Shown: positions 24,624 to 38,885 of the stretch, piece after piece | Position numbering within the stretch: position 1 is the stretch's first letter | How the letters are laid out: every line of letters starts with the position of its first letter | Assembly: GCA_019843655.1 (NCBI GenBank) | Contig: JACDQD010000007.1 | Span: 10,971,600 to 11,035,599, forward strand | Source of the DNA: Lethocerus indicus | Taxonomy: Eukaryota > Arthropoda > Insecta > Hemiptera > Belostomatidae | DNA: 64,000 nucleotides | Reading direction: 5' to 3' | Notes under the pieces: model-generated | What the model saw: only the letters and a program-made list of their open reading frames with translations | Told to the model about the DNA's origin: nothing | The model's database searches: none | Position numbers and translations under genes: made by a program

Positions 24624-24689
24624 GCGGCGCCTGGAGTATGTTATTAAGACACGCTTCTATGTTGTGCGGGTTTGCATTTACAGCGCCGT
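24624..24689. repeat. 66-bp dispersed element with CGGCGC/GCGCCG ends, copy B
   Basis: Begins GCGGCGCCTG and ends AGCGCCGT. It aligns without gaps to 4985-5050 at roughly 70% identity, with GTGCGGGTT and ACGCT conserved in place. Confidence 0.6.
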
Positions 24690-27410
24690 GAATGTAACCG
24701 CACCTCGAAAACTTAGAGGTATGTCAACTTTTCATTATTTTTAGTTCCTCCATCCCTATTTCGATTGAATTTTCATTGTTTGTATTCATTAGACCAACAA
24801 TTACAATATTTCAATGATTTAGTAGCATGCATGGTTATTTGGATATACAGTTAGTGACACTTATACTATTCCCTGTGGTGTGTCCCAGGGTTCTCAATTT
24901 ACTGTTAATTACTTGTGTAAACTGCCCGAAGAGAACTTTATGAGTCATTATGGTCAGATTGGCCGTAAAAATATAGGCAGTGCTGCTCACCTTGCTGATC
25001 CATATTGGCTGTAAGGATTAACACCTGTATTGGAACCCTGTTCCAAAATGCGGATAATGCGAAGTGCAGTTATAATCCTGTAATGAATGTAAACTTCCAA
25101 CTCATTTAAATTAATAAACGGGGGCGCTGTTGTTCAGCTAACGGCCGACGCTAAGAAGGAATTTAAACAGCGTACGCTATTAAAACAAGATTTGAGTTCG
25201 AGGTAAAAGTATTAAATATCTTTTTAATTAGCTTGCTTTTGTGACGCCGGTAAATTTCTTTCCCGGTTCCAGAGAGGTACCCCGCCGTCCGAGCAGCCAA
25301 ACTTTCTTGTTCTCGAAGAAGGCTACGGTATATTTCATCGGTACAAGTTTTCCTAAGGAGGTTGAGGGTGAGCGGACTGCTGAAATCTTAACTTTTGGCG
25401 TATTAGCGGACATAAACATCTAGACTTTCCGCCGCTTCTGCCTTCATTCTTTTGTTACACCATGCCCACCTTTTCTATGGTAGTAATGTGTAGATTCAGT
25501 ATAAAAATGATACAATAGTTTTATTCATGGCGCATTATATCATCATGCAAGTGAAATTTGGAAAAGAACGGTACTTGATCATTCATACCCCCTGTTAATT
25601 ATAATATCCATTTACAATACCTCGATAGGCTTTTCAGACCTTTTTTGCACTGTAAAACTATTTTTTAGCTCTTTCTGGCGCTTTTAGTATATCTGACATA
25701 ATTTTATCTTGTCAAATATCAATTTTTAATTGGTCCTCAAATCACTCCATTATAGGACAACTGTTAAATCAATTGTGCATTCAATTTCAAATTATTAATT
25801 GGCGGTTTGGGGCAATTCAAAAAAAATCTCAGTGTGTTTTTCGCTAATTAATTAATATACTAAGATGAACAGTGACGATAAAGGAAAACCGGTCGGGTAA
25901 GCCGTGACCGTGTCTCAACCGAGTTTCTCCAGAGGCGTCCCCCGGCGTTGTTGGACAAAATCATAAATAGCTGGAAGGGGAAAGGGACGCTGAATAATGT
26001 AAAGTTGCACAATAGTGGGATGGCGCAAACCGTGCTCTGCCCACCGACAAAAAACTTTCCTTCAGCTCCAACTTCCGGCCTTTATTCCTGCGACTTATTC
26101 GGGCCGGCGGACAACATCTGGGAGGTTCCGCGATGCAATTTCGTCTGAACTACATTCTTTATCTACGAATAAATAGGGACGTCCATTGAATACAAGGGAA
26201 CGTACGACGTCAGTCCCACTCATAATATTGCACTTGTCACGGAATACGCGGCACTTTATTCTAGTTCATTATGCCGGCAAAAACGTTTTATGAGAATTAA
26301 GTCGACGATAGAGTCCCTAGTCGTCGGAACTTCGCACAGTTGGGAGTCTATCTTATTAATTGAGCCTCTACTTTATTATATAAGCCTCGGGACAGATATT
26401 AGGCTACGGCGAGGATGGGTGTTGAGGGGGTGGGCGGGGGTTCGGTTCGAACTTGGTTAACAGGGCCCCGTGCCCCACTCTGCGCGGATATTAGTTCCTT
26501 AGCCTCTCAGCCCGCAAGTTCCTTCAAACTGCCCGACTATTTCTCGGATTATGCTTCTGTTCCGCGTTAAGTTTTCACCATTCTTAACTTCTTCGCGCGA
26601 GCGTTTCACTGCGCGCTTTTCCGGTCCAATTTTCGAGTGCTCCCCACCCCACTCCCAAACCCCAACGCCTTTTTGAGATATACATTTTAATTAAACTGCC
26701 GCTTTAACACTTCACCGCTCGAAACATATCGGATCGTTCTAACCTGCAAAGGGGCCGGTTCGAATGTTTAATCAGTTTGCGAACATAACCGCTTGGTACT
26801 TCAGTAGTCAGAAGTTTTGTCCCCTCTATCACCTATCTTGCTTAATCAAAACCTGATATCGACTCTCGGATTTTAACACTCCATTTACTTAAAGAAATAA
26901 ATCATTATTCGTATTTGTAATTCAAAAAATATTTTGACGAACACTCTATTATGATCGTTTTAACTGTCCTGGACATTATCGAATACATTCGGCTAATTAT
27001 CTGCGTTTAATTATACTTACCTCGCCAATAGGATCACTCCTGCTCACATTAAATGTACCTAACGTACTATCCCCGAGTAGTACGGAAGACGGAAGCCCAA
27101 ATAAGAATTGATTTGTGCCTACGTCGTGCGACTTGGCGGAGCTGCGATTTAAACAGCATTGTGGCCGGTCTGTGGGAAATATGAGAAAACGTTATCAGCG
27201 AGTCCGATTACCGCTAGTCGGTGTTTGTGTGTGAGGTTCTTGGGGGCGGGAGCGGGGCTGGGCCGCCAACTGACGTCTCCGTCGGGAGGGAAGGGCCGCG
27301 TCTCTCAGACATCAGGATAATGACAGCCGCACCTTGAAAATGTGTCTCCCGCGTTATTTCATGAATTTTTCATGACCCACCCCGAACAGTCTTTCCCCTC
27401 TCCGGAGGGG

Positions 27411-27476
27411 TGAGAGAGAGAGAGAGAGAGAGGGAGGGAGAGAGAGGTAGAGAGAGAGGGAGAGAGAAAGAGAGAC
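27411..27476. repeat. GA microsatellite, interrupted
   Basis: GA run with GGGA and GAAAGA interruptions. It explains the Arg/Glu low-complexity open frame here. Confidence 0.95.
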
Positions 27477-28480
27477 CCGGAGAGAAAAAATCTAGATTCC
27501 TAGGGAATCATGCAATTTTAAACAGAGACACGTACCGAGGGCCTACCGAATTCCGAACCTCCCCTCGAATCCCGCAGACGCCCGCACAGACTGACCGTTC
27601 CAAGAGGAAATCCGTGTCGGGGGAGTAAGTACGATAACTTATATTACGCTTCCCGACATAACGGTATTTATTATCTTTAAAGGAAGGTTTTATTTCGTGG
27701 CCTACGTATATTTAAACAGATCTCGGGGACTGTAACCACTAGTTGTCTACCTTTAATGCCTTAGTACTTATAAGCCGCGTAGTTTAGTGTTTTATGTCGG
27801 CGTGGAATTGTTCTTTAGGATGCAGTTAATGTGTGAAATCCCCGTATACCAGTGCCTCCGCGTTGCCCACTGCGGGAGACGGCAACGATGGTTAATAAAT
27901 ATATAAAAAACATTTATATTTACGCTGTTATTCCTTCAGTGTTCATCCTAACTTACGACTAATTTACAATGAACAATAATTTCCCATCTTAATTTGCCTG
28001 TGTTTTAAAACAAAAGCACCATTTAACGATCTGTTGGAGTATGGCTCCTGTCATCAAGATATATAAATATATATACATGAAAAAACTCATAAATAAGAAA
28101 CAAAATTAAATAAACAAATGTGACCTGTGATTATTGTACATGTAGTATGTATTCTATCTGTCGTCCTTTCTTTCCGCCTCTACCGCATGTGTTATTCCAA
28201 CAGTCGGCGCACATTTCCTTCAGTTGGAAACAATTTGGAACCAATTAAAATGAGACCCCCTAATTACAGAATAACACTGAGAAATATACATGTTACTGTA
28301 ACAGCCTACGAAAAATAACGGGCGCTAATTGCTCATTGGTGACAGTAAGGAATAATGCCCCGTATTCACACAATAGCATTGTTGTCTCGAAACCGAATTG
28401 CTAACAGAGGTGAATAGTCGGCCATGAGCGATAGGAGAGTTAAGTCCAAAGAGAAGAACGGATATAGCGGATCACGTCAG

Positions 28481-28765
28481 GAGAGGGGAAGAGGGGAGGA
28501 GAGAGAGAGAGATGGAGAGGGAGTGGGAGAGAGGGAGGGAGAAAGAGAGAGCTAGAAGGTATAAATCCGTGCCCTACGACAGGGCCTGAAATGGCAGGAG
28601 GCTAGGGCGTTTCGGGGGTTAAATATTAAGGGCTTTCAGAGGGCGCCCCCCTTCCCACGGGCCTTTATAATTTATCACATGTTGATAGAAACGTCTGGTC
28701 CTCGCTATCCCTCCTCTCTCTCTCTCTCTCTCTCTCTCTGCTCTCACTTTCCCTCTCTCTCTCCG
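28481..28765. repeat. facing GA-rich and CT-rich microsatellites
   Basis: A purine tract (about 28481-28551) and a CT tract (about 28711-28765) lie 160 bp apart and are mutually complementary, so they form a low-complexity inverted repeat. Confidence 0.9.
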
Positions 28766-29694
28766 ACACAGCGGCGTGGTCTCTCGTGTTGCCTTTCATC
28801 TCTCTTTGGAGAGTAAACCCGTTGAAATACGACCATCGAAGGAGGAAACCGGATAATTACGGTGGAGAGCTGTCAATTCTGGTGAAGAGTCTTATCAATC
28901 AAAAACGGGCGAGGGTGTGGGAGGGAGGAAGTGGGGTGTCAGATAAAGAATAACCCCCACGCTCACCGAGCGGGAAGCGGTTGTGATCGTCGGGATGATT
29001 GGAGCCTGTATTAAGCGCTGGCCGATATATCGATGCAGATAAAAATATCTAAAATGTATTGTATAATATTTAATATTAGTTATGAATATGTATATGTACA
29101 ATAATATAAAAGTTATAGCAGGAAATTTTACTATTCTCTCCGTTTTAAATTCATTGCTCATGTACGGTACAAACATCTATGTACTTGAGTGTTTATATTA
29201 TCGGCTATTTTATTTTATATATTAGCATGCATATCCTGAAGTATTGCGAATATTACAACCCTTGCTATATTTTAACAGATATAGCCATCGTTGTTGTCTC
29301 TTTAGTAAATTTGGCGCTTATCCGTCCCAGCACTATAATTACACTGTTACAGTGTGTATATTATGAGTTAGCGATGGTATACGTTCTCGGAAGTCCATCT
29401 TTAATGTCAATAACGGCGACAAGTCGGCGGGCCATCTCCCTCCTCGCACGCTATATTGACCCTACCTACATATTATTTACGGTCGAAGGCTAATAACCAA
29501 ATAAACAGAAGAGGGAGGAATTCCGATAGGAGAACTGGGGATAAAATAGAGAAACAGGGGTGAACTGGTGGGATAGGGGAGAAAGACTCGTGGCCGGGAG
29601 GAGCAAGGCCGACCGTAGAAAAAGTGAAGCGGTGAATAGAAATAGAAGGAGAGGGCAGAGTTTGAGAGGGGCCGATTGTGGCGAACGGGAGAAC

Positions 29695-29745
29695 CGGGGA
29701 GAGAGGGAGAGGGAGAGAGAGAGAGCGAGAGCGAGAGGAAGAGGC
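29695..29745. repeat. GA-rich microsatellite
   Basis: GAGAGG/GAGCGA variants of a GA run. Confidence 0.9.
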
Positions 29746-32700
29746 GTGACTGGACTACAAGCGGCCTCGGAAAACTTCACTTAGCTAAACAAGTCCGCAT
29801 CCCTGGGAGGCCACCCCTCCCCGCACTACTTCCTAACCAACTTTTACACCCATTTATCCAGAAATCGCCATCTTTAATTCTCCGGTCCGCCTCCACCACT
29901 TCCTCCAGACCCCCTCGGGTCACTTTTTCCATTGTGTTCCTGGTCCCCGGGGACCACGGAGGTGAGCTAACCGGTATCGATCCGAGTGCGGCGTATATCG
30001 AATGAGAAATCCGATTTGAAATTATTTACTGTTTCCTAAATGTACCAGACAATATATTTTTCTTTCGTAACAATATTCGGTATTATTTTAAGTAATTTTA
30101 TGTCTAACCTCTGTGATCACACGATGTGCATAGTTGTAGCAATGATTTTTTCAAAAGTCTCATATCGGTAGGATATATTTAATTTCTTTTCACAAAATAA
30201 TCTGTGTTTGTTTGTTTCTGTTAGTATACTGCACTAGTCTTCCTGTATTTCTTAGTTCTGGGAGAGTATACCGGGTGAGCGGTCACCAACATTTTATAAA
30301 TGTCCGTATAAATTAAATCATAACATCAGAGGTCAGTGAACCGTTTCCGCGAGTTTTATACAAAATGTTTAATTTAAATTTTAAAGCGCTTTTGAGAATG
30401 ACTGCGGGGCGGAGACCACTCGAGTTAATTAGGCGACCATCTTTCCCTTATCGCTGGCGGATCGTTAGCGGTGTTTAAATTCGAATACGAGTCGTGTTTC
30501 CGAACCCGCCCCCGGCTCACAACTCCGCTCCCCCCTCCACTACAACGAAACCTGTATTTTCCCTTAATGAAAATAAAAGTTTAATGAACGTTTTCATTAA
30601 ACGAATGGGCCGGGAGAAAGGCGAACCACTCGGCCGAGATAACGTTCGCGTTCGAGTGTTCTGTATATCAATGCAATATCCACGTTATGAAATTTCCGGT
30701 CGGAACTTTCCGGCCTGCCCAACTGCGCGGCGGATAATTATGTTAGGATTTATAGGGGCTTGGGTGGGTTTGAGTATCTCGAAAATAGAAGACTACGATA
30801 TATACGTACATATATCATAGGTGTTATTCTGTACAATCGAAGTATACTATTTGAAGAATTTATTTAAGTATTTGTTTCTACTGTCTTTCTTGGCTCTTAA
30901 ATACCCTCAAACCGTAAGGATGAGTAAACTTTAAGATATTAGCAATGTGTTGCCCAGAGCGGACATATCTATCGGGGTTCGGCGATAGGGGAGTCTTCTT
31001 CGGTAAGCGGCGGTCGAGGCTAAGGGTGGAGTCTGAGGGTTATTGGCTCCCCGACGCTCCTTCCCCCCGCTACAACCCTTTAGACAAAACGGGGGTTCTT
31101 CCCGACCGAATTTTTAGCGTTCCGGGAAACGAGGGTAAAGTTTAAACGAGGGCGAGGCTAAGACCCTCCTCCCTCCCTCGGGAAGTAACGAGACGTTACG
31201 GCGGCGGCGGAGGTTGTAGCCGGGTAGTTACCCCATCGAGTGGCTGTTTCTAATAGCGGAGCACCGAGCATTCTTTTCATAAGTGGGGGTGGTGGGGCTC
31301 GACTCCCCGCTTCAATAATCCTACCCAACTGCCGCACGTGACTCTAAACCCCCACCTCACAAACCCAACTTTACGCTAATTGTCCCTCCTTACCCCCTAA
31401 CCCGAGACTGTCTACCTTTTTCTCAAAACAGGCGCACTGTAGAATTCACAATGCGGAATCTTGATATTGATACGTTTGTATCCGGTGTTCTCTTTTATAT
31501 AACTGCTACCACCGAAATTGGAATATTACTGGTCTCAGTGCCGTGTCCATTAGAGAAAGTAGGATTGAATCTAATAAGGTGCGATATTTTACGTGTTAAT
31601 TTTACGATAGTGCGTACAGGATGCAGCAACATTTTTCAGTAATATAGTGAAGTAGGCAACTAGAATGTAGAATTTAATAAGAAGCTAAAATGGATGTCGA
31701 AGAATTGGTGCTATTCCCTTCCTATTAGTGCATCCTCCTGTTATGCTACAATAAACACCCGGTTTTACTGTAAGCTACAATTAAACCATCAACCGAAAAT
31801 GAACCAGATGCGCTAATTTTCCCTTTGATCGGTAATCGTCAATCAGCGAGGTTAATAGGTTTGTAGTCATTAATATAAATTCTATAATATAATTTCCGAT
31901 ATATCCGAATTTCCAAACGCCACTTCAGTCCGAAGAAACCTCAGATGACTCAATTTGGTAATTAATTACTCAATGCTCCGCCCAACGATAGACGGGCGGC
32001 AATGAAAAAAGAAGTCGCGAATAAACAACGAAAGCACACCCATTAATGTTAACGAACTTTGTAAGCTCTTATATTAAAATTTTGCAGTGAAAAGGGAACC
32101 CCCATATTCAATACGCGTTGATACATGTCCGACGACATTTCGCGGTAATTCCGTGTTCCTCGAAGGGGCGAGAAAGCAATTAAGAATTAATTTTTTTTTC
32201 ATCGGCTTAGCCCACCAACGCTTCGGGACAAAAGGTCCGGGCGGTAGTGGCGCTAATGGACTCGGTTTTAATTAGACCCAAGGAACAGGAGCGAGCCCCC
32301 CGCCCCCCACCTTCCTCGGTTGCCCCCGGGCCATATCCTTTAAAATGTTTAAAAAAACAACCTCCTTTTTTTTATAGTGCACCATGTTTCCCCGCTAAGT
32401 GGTTTAATTTTGAATTAAAAGGGACACCGACCCAACTTCCGGACCCTGCCGGTTTCCGTCCAGTTTCGGGTCCGGGGGCCCCCCTTATATTTTTTGCGGG
32501 TTCGTTTCCTTCTTTCATTTTTAAAGATTGGAAGAATTATTGGGGGCTTTAAGGGAATTGAAGGCGGATTGATTTTAATTGGAGTCAGTAGCGAGTGGGA
32601 ATAGAATTTTTTCCGGCTAGCCGTAGGGCGTTATTACTGTATTTTTTCAGCCCCAGGAGGCACCAATCATCTTGTTTTAATTTTCTAATTGTAATGTTAT

Positions 32701-34769
32701 ACATCTGTTTGTAGGCTATAGTTAAGGCGTGCTGGAAGGCGGATGTGCAATATACCTCTGATTGAAAAAAAAAACGGGTGTATGCCACTCGGTTTCCATG
32801 AACCTGCGGTTCCTCCTTTCGCGGTGCAGTTTGGTGGAATCCATCCGGGCGAAAGAGGCTTTATTAGGCGGCGGTGTTTTTAACAATGGGGGAGCGGGCG
32901 ACATCGGGCGATACACCTGGTCTGCGGGAATACGCTACAACACAAGTCAATTACGGTTAGGAAATTGGTTCATATCTGGGCGCGGTGAGCGTCAATCCGT
33001 GTGACGGGGGCGGCCCAGTGGGCTAGAGCCGTCTAGGCGATAAGGCGCCCACCCTGCTCCACTTAATTGGAAACTCGGTTTCAAACTTCGCCTACTGATT
33101 AGTCCGAACGCTCTCTGACGACACATCCGCGAACGCACGTTGATTCATAGTGATCGTGATAGTATTAGAAATGCTTTATTCAATTCTTTTAACATTCCAG
33201 AAAAATACTGATTATTTCTCTGCTCTGATAATTTAGCGGGTACTTATATTAAACCTGAATACCAAAATTAATCCTCAGTCTTAATTATTCTGACAGCTTA
33301 CCATAAGCATTTTCCATACAATTTCATTCGAAAACAATTTATTATTAGGTCGGCGTAGTAATCTAGGTTAAACCTACAGACTATAGCCGCGGACTGGGAC
33401 GTAGTTTTCGAACTGAACACCAGTTATTGATGGTTGTTTATTGTTTGGATAGGGTCAGCGTACGGATGGAATGACTCTGCAATCGTTGAAAAGTTGACAT
33501 TGGGCTCGCTTTCTGTGATCGATGAGCTCTAAGGAATTAGGCTGGACCGAAGATATAGTTCCAGAGAGTAAACCGAAGAATTGGTATTTCTTTTGAGGCA
33601 GAAGTTTTATTTACTTTTTTGCCCAAATAATTGGTAATGAATCGACGATTGGCAGAACCCATATATTGTGTCGGCGAGCAAATTACAAAGGAACTCGTTC
33701 GCGCGTTCGACGCGAATTTTTTCACGGCTTATTAAACTTTAAAAGCCCGGCCAGCCCCGGGGAATTGGTTTCGCTCCTTGTGGCGTCAAAAAGGTATGAA
33801 AATAGCGCCGAAAGAAGTAACGAGGACGGTTCAACTGGTTGTGTCAACAACGGAAATAGAATTAAAAACAGAGGCTTTTTCCTCTTTTTTATCTACTCAG
33901 AGAAGGGATGCGGCCGTCACAAAGGGGACTCACTCGAAACACGAGAGACGTTTTAAGCCGGGAGCTCGTTCACTTTGGCGCCCGAGTATCACACGAGAAA
34001 ACATCCTCAGGATTAATCCTTTGATGGTATTCTTTTTTTCCTTAGCGCGAGTCCTTTCGGCTCGTCGGTTTATGAAAAGAGGTCGACAAAAGCCGCCAGG
34101 TTTTAAGTGTTTTATTATTTAAAGTAGAATCTCCCGTTATCTTGAAGTTCCACAGCCTTTTTTGATTTCTCATCTTTTTTTATTTCTCCTGTCCAGACAT
34201 ACATTATATTTAGTACCGTTCTAATTACTTTTATTCTGGAGTCATTTTATGAGTATGAACATCCATCTGAGGATGGGAAAGAAGAAAATTTGGGTGTATA
34301 GGTTGCGGGACAAAAATAGTTGGATAAGAATGGACAAATTATTCTATCATGGCCTAGTCCTTTAGGTCGAAATTTTATAGGAAGTTTTATTGCTGAAATG
34401 TATTAGCCTACTCATTTTTTAATTTTAGTAATTGGCAAATTACTAACTTTCAAATCAATTATGAAACTTATTTAATTACTTAGCAAAATGTTTACGAATA
34501 ATCTAGTGAATTAGGATTTGAAGTGTATGGAGAGCGGACTATAGCAAAGGAGTGGATATATTAAATTTGGCCATAAATGTATATATCTATTACCATACTA
34601 TTCTTGAAGCGAATGCCATTTCACATTAATCGAACATCATCAATCTACTTTTTAGAGGGATTTCCGTATAGATTCATATGAAGCTTTTCCAATATTCGCG
34701 GAAGAGAAATTATATATTAAAATATTATCCTGATTATTTTAGACAGCAGATGTCGATGCGGATCGGTCA

Positions 34770-34770
<1 letters not shown>

Positions 34771-34812
<42 letters not shown>
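34771..34812. repeat. CT microsatellite
   Basis: Near-perfect CT run preceded by two CTGT units. Confidence 0.97.
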
Positions 34813-36181
34813 AACGTATCCATCAAAACGAGAAGTTTCTACTCAAATATCCGAAGCGTTTTCGAAGTCCCAAAAATGTTTTTTTTCTTCTTATTCATAA
34901 CCAACAATCCCCTCCGAAGAGTGAAACGGTATAAATCAAGAAACAGGGGAGGCAGAGTCGGGGCCCAGGAAATCGTAAGTCAACCGGGAATTAATCCGAG
35001 CCATTATTAACGGAGATCCCTCTTGCCAACCGAGAAGAAGTTACCGATATAAATTACGGCCCGGATTTATAAAATGATTTTAATTTCATCGGTTGCTCGT
35101 TTTCTTCTTCTCCGGAAGTTAAGTTCAGAATGACTTAAAGCCCCTCCCACTCCGATCCCGGAATTACGTTGTCCTCAATGAAGAATGAAGAATTTGAGCG
35201 AGACCACTTCCCACGGAGACGAAGTGGTCTTAAAGTATTTCCGGACAACTTTAAATCAAATTTATTATTTCATTTCGGCCTCTATAAAAAGGCTCTGTTC
35301 CCTTGGTTCGTTTCCTGAAATGCGACTCGTTCGTATTCGGTTCTGACGATCCCGATTTCTAGGAATGATGATTCTTTAATCATACTATTTTTATTTAACG
35401 ACCAGTGTAACCGCGGGTTTATTTATCGCCAGGATAATCGTTTCCAGAAGAATATTAATTCCATTCGACGTGTGTTTAATTCAGCAGGTGTTGAACTTTT
35501 AGGTATTTTTAGTAACATCGCGTCAGTAATATACACATAACGCCTGCCGTTCTCTTACATTAGTAGTGCTGAGTACTAGGGCAGTGTAAGTACCCCAATG
35601 AGATAATAAGAACGCCGAAACAGTTCCAGGATAGGATGGAACAACCGGGCTGAAGAATTGGAGGAATGGTGATATTACAAAAATGATCGGACGCCCTTCG
35701 GTTTGCCTCACCTTCCGGCGCCGCCCTTTATCGGCATTCGCCCTCAAAATATCCCTGGCCGTTATTATCGACTTCCCCCATCCGGCCGAAAACCTGCCCC
35801 CCCCCCCCTCCCCCCCCTTATTGAAAGGGAAACTCAAATAAATGGGGCCGTTTTACGACGCTACCGCCGTACGGCGAGCCGCCCAAATTAAACCGAAACC
35901 AATTTCGGTGAGCGAGTTCTTCTTCTTCTTCTCCTCCGATTCCCTAGGATGAGTACCCGACGAATATTTCTTCGGAAATTGAAATTCGGAACGGTCAAAT
36001 TATTTAGATATTTCCCCACCCCAACAGGGAACGACAATAGTTTTACTGTTTTGAGTACTTGGGCTTAGTTCTATTTTTCAAGCAGCTATATTATTCAAGG
36101 GTCTACATAATTCTTTACCTAATCTTGATAAATAATATCACGTTTTTCACCCGAATTTTACTAAGAATTTAATATTTACGC

Positions 36182-36213
36182 GTTTAAATAAGATTTAAGA
36201 ATCTTATTTAAAC
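36182..36213. repeat. perfect hairpin, 14-bp arms and 4-nt loop
   Basis: GTTTAAATAAGATT, TAAG, AATCTTATTTAAAC. The arms are exact inverted complements in A+T-rich DNA. Confidence 0.92.
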
Positions 36214-37934
36214 AACTAATATGATAATGACGAAGTAATCCAAAACGAGGAGGGGACACTTCTCTCCCGCTCTAAGCTAGACCGTTCTCAAATGTTCACG
36301 CTTTTCAGTTACATTTTGGTTAGTACCTGTAAAAGTCGACTACAAATGAAGCATACACAGGTACTATATAGTAGCATACAACCCACTATATATAATTCAT
36401 GCATTGAATACATAGTAATCGGTGATTATAGAATCCAACGGTGACCTCAATCATATCACTGCACTTTCAGGTGAATTGTTCCCGACCTGTCCGCCTAACA
36501 CTGTGGCCCCTGCCGACGGTATGTTGTTTTTAATGCCTACGCGCCTCGCCCGTTAATATTGGCTCTGTTATTGCTGTGCAATTAATTTAACCAGCGCCCT
36601 TGGGGCGCATATATGGGGATATTCGGGGCGCTCCATCCTGGGACGACAATGTCTCAATCAGCAGAGAGGTCGATGAATTCCCACCGCGCCTCGGCAGTCG
36701 CCAAACGGCTACCGAAGTACGGACGATTTTTAATTTATCCAAATTATATTTAACCGCAACGTGAATGGGGTTACGAAAATATGTTAAAATAGTAATTCCT
36801 GACTAAACTTTCTTCTTTATTAGGGCGATCGTAGGACTAATTTAGAATCCAAAATACCACAGGAAGTACAGCCAAGAGAGTTTATAAACATATTTCATTA
36901 GTTTTATTATACTAACTTACAATTTTGCTATTCACTTTTTAAAATCATGATATTTGTGTGCAGAACCTTTAATATTGCCACAAAAAAGTACGCATAAATA
37001 TGGTTTGCTAATATAAAATTTTTTTTTATCCCCCCACATTCAACAGACATTCTTAAATAAACAAAACCTATATCATGATTCAGAAATAAAAAAAATTTAG
37101 TGATGTTCATCTTGAAATGTGCATTGTAAAACATGCGTACACTTCATTAACACAAAGTAAAAGTAATTAAACTTAACCTTATGAATTATTCATTTGTAAC
37201 GTTAAATATGCTTACGCTTGTAGCAATTTTACTGAGGGAGTTTCCTGTCTGAAAAAAGATTTTCTATGCTTGTTCTTTTTTTAACATCGAACAGAGTGAA
37301 TCTTCTTAATTAATTTGTACTTTTGTTCAAACACTTTAAGAAATTCGTAGAAAAAAGTCGTTTTTCCCCCAACTTAACTGAAAATAATCTTTTAAAATTC
37401 CCGGAAGCTCCTCATTTTGTACATCAAATTACTTAAGAAATATACTTTTTCCTTGGATGACATTGAACACAGTCCGTTTCTTTCGTGTAAGTACTTTATT
37501 AAGCACTCTAATATGGGTCCGTATTACATAATTCAGTAAATAGATACTAAATAAGAATTAGCCTAAACTTTTGTCACTTTCTAAATCACTTTCTGAAATG
37601 AAATTGTTGAAAAACGTAGTTGTACAAGGGAGGGAAAAAACAATCAGGTTTAAAAAAAATTTTCTCAAATTCGTATGGACATATCAAAGCAAAATATTAT
37701 ATATTTGTATGAAATTGTCGGACATGTTTTCTGAAAATTAGTACGGATTGCTGGGTAAATACCCCACTTTATTATAAACGGAAAGCTATTTAATATCTTA
37801 AATTATTCTGCTTCCCTTATTGGATTCCATGAATCAGACCCCCAAAGACCTAAGATGAAGACATTAATTTAATGTTTTATACGAGGCTCAAAAGTGGTTT
37901 ATCGGATTATGGCAATTATGGTGGCCATAAGATG

Positions 37935-38885
37935 ACATAATGTCAGATAATGTAAAGATTTTATCCGTCCAAGGATAATTCGAAATCGATCGATGAATTC
38001 TACTGAATTTCACCATTATGTGAAGTTCAACATAACAGCTGAGAATGTGTGTAATAATTTCATCCGTCCAAGGATAATTCGAAATCGATCGATGAATTCT
38101 GCTGAATTTCACTATTATGTGAAGTTTAACATAATGTCAGATAATGTGTGTAAGGCTTTTTCTTCTTCAAGGATAATTCGAAATCGATCGATGAATTCTG
38201 CTGAATTTCACTATTATGTGAAGTTTAACATAATGTCAGATAATGTGTGTAATGCTTTTTTCTTCTTCAAGGATAATTCGAAATCGATCGATGAATTCTG
38301 CTGAATTTCACTATTATGTGAAGTTTAACATAATGTCAGATAATGTGTGTAATGCTTTTTTCTTCTTCAAGGATAATTCGAAATCGATCGATGAATTCTG
38401 CTGAATTTCACTATTATGTGAAGTTTAACATAATGTCAGATAATGTGTGTAATGCTTTTTTCTTCTTCAAGGATAATTCGAAATCGATCGATGAATTCTG
38501 CTGAATTTCACTATTATGTGAAGTTTAACATAATGTCAGATAATGTGTGTAATGCTTTTTTCTTCTTCAAGGATAATTCGAAATCGATCGATGAATTCTG
38601 CTGAATTTCACTATTATGTGAAGTTTAACATAATGTCAGATAATGTGTGTAATGCTTTTTTCTTCTTCAAGGATAATTCGAAATCGATCGATGAATTCTG
38701 CTGAATTTCACTATTATGTGAAGTTTAACATAATGTCAGATAATGTGTGTAATGCGGATAATTCGAAATCGATCGATGAATTCTGCTGAATTTCACTATT
38801 ATGTGAAGTTTAACATAATGTCAGATAATGTGTGTAATGCTTTTTTCTTCTTCAAGGATAATTCGAAATCGATCGATGAATTCTG
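37935..38885. repeat. 99-100-bp tandem array (minisatellite), about 9.5 units
   Basis: The string GGATAATTCGAAATCGATCG recurs at 37973, 38072, 38171, 38271, 38371, 38471, 38571, 38671, 38756 and 38856. The first two periods are 99 bp and the next five are exactly 100 bp. The five units starting 38171-38571 are identical. The unit starting 38671 lacks 15 bp of the T/C linker (TTTTTTCTTCTTCAA), giving an 85-bp period. Each unit contains the palindrome ATCGATCGAT within AATTC...GAATT. Open frames on both strands are by-products of the period. Confidence 0.97.

Larger units (their letters stand above)
24690..37934. other. no gene recognised
   Basis: A long stretch of decayed non-coding DNA. G+C-rich blocks (26390-26680, 30400-30800, 31000-31420, 33600-34100, 36470-36720) contain chance open frames up to 119 codons. 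None has a domain motif or supporting splice signals. Microsatellites are listed separately. Confidence 0.5.

Noticed and set aside
33666..34122. Two overlapping plus-strand frames of 96 and 114 codons
   Set aside because: They overlap in different frames without family resemblance, and the longer starts at TTG.
37993..38304. Open frames made of a repeated 33-residue unit
   Set aside because: They arise because the tandem period is 99 bp here. They break when the period becomes 100 bp, and frames also occur on the opposite strand.
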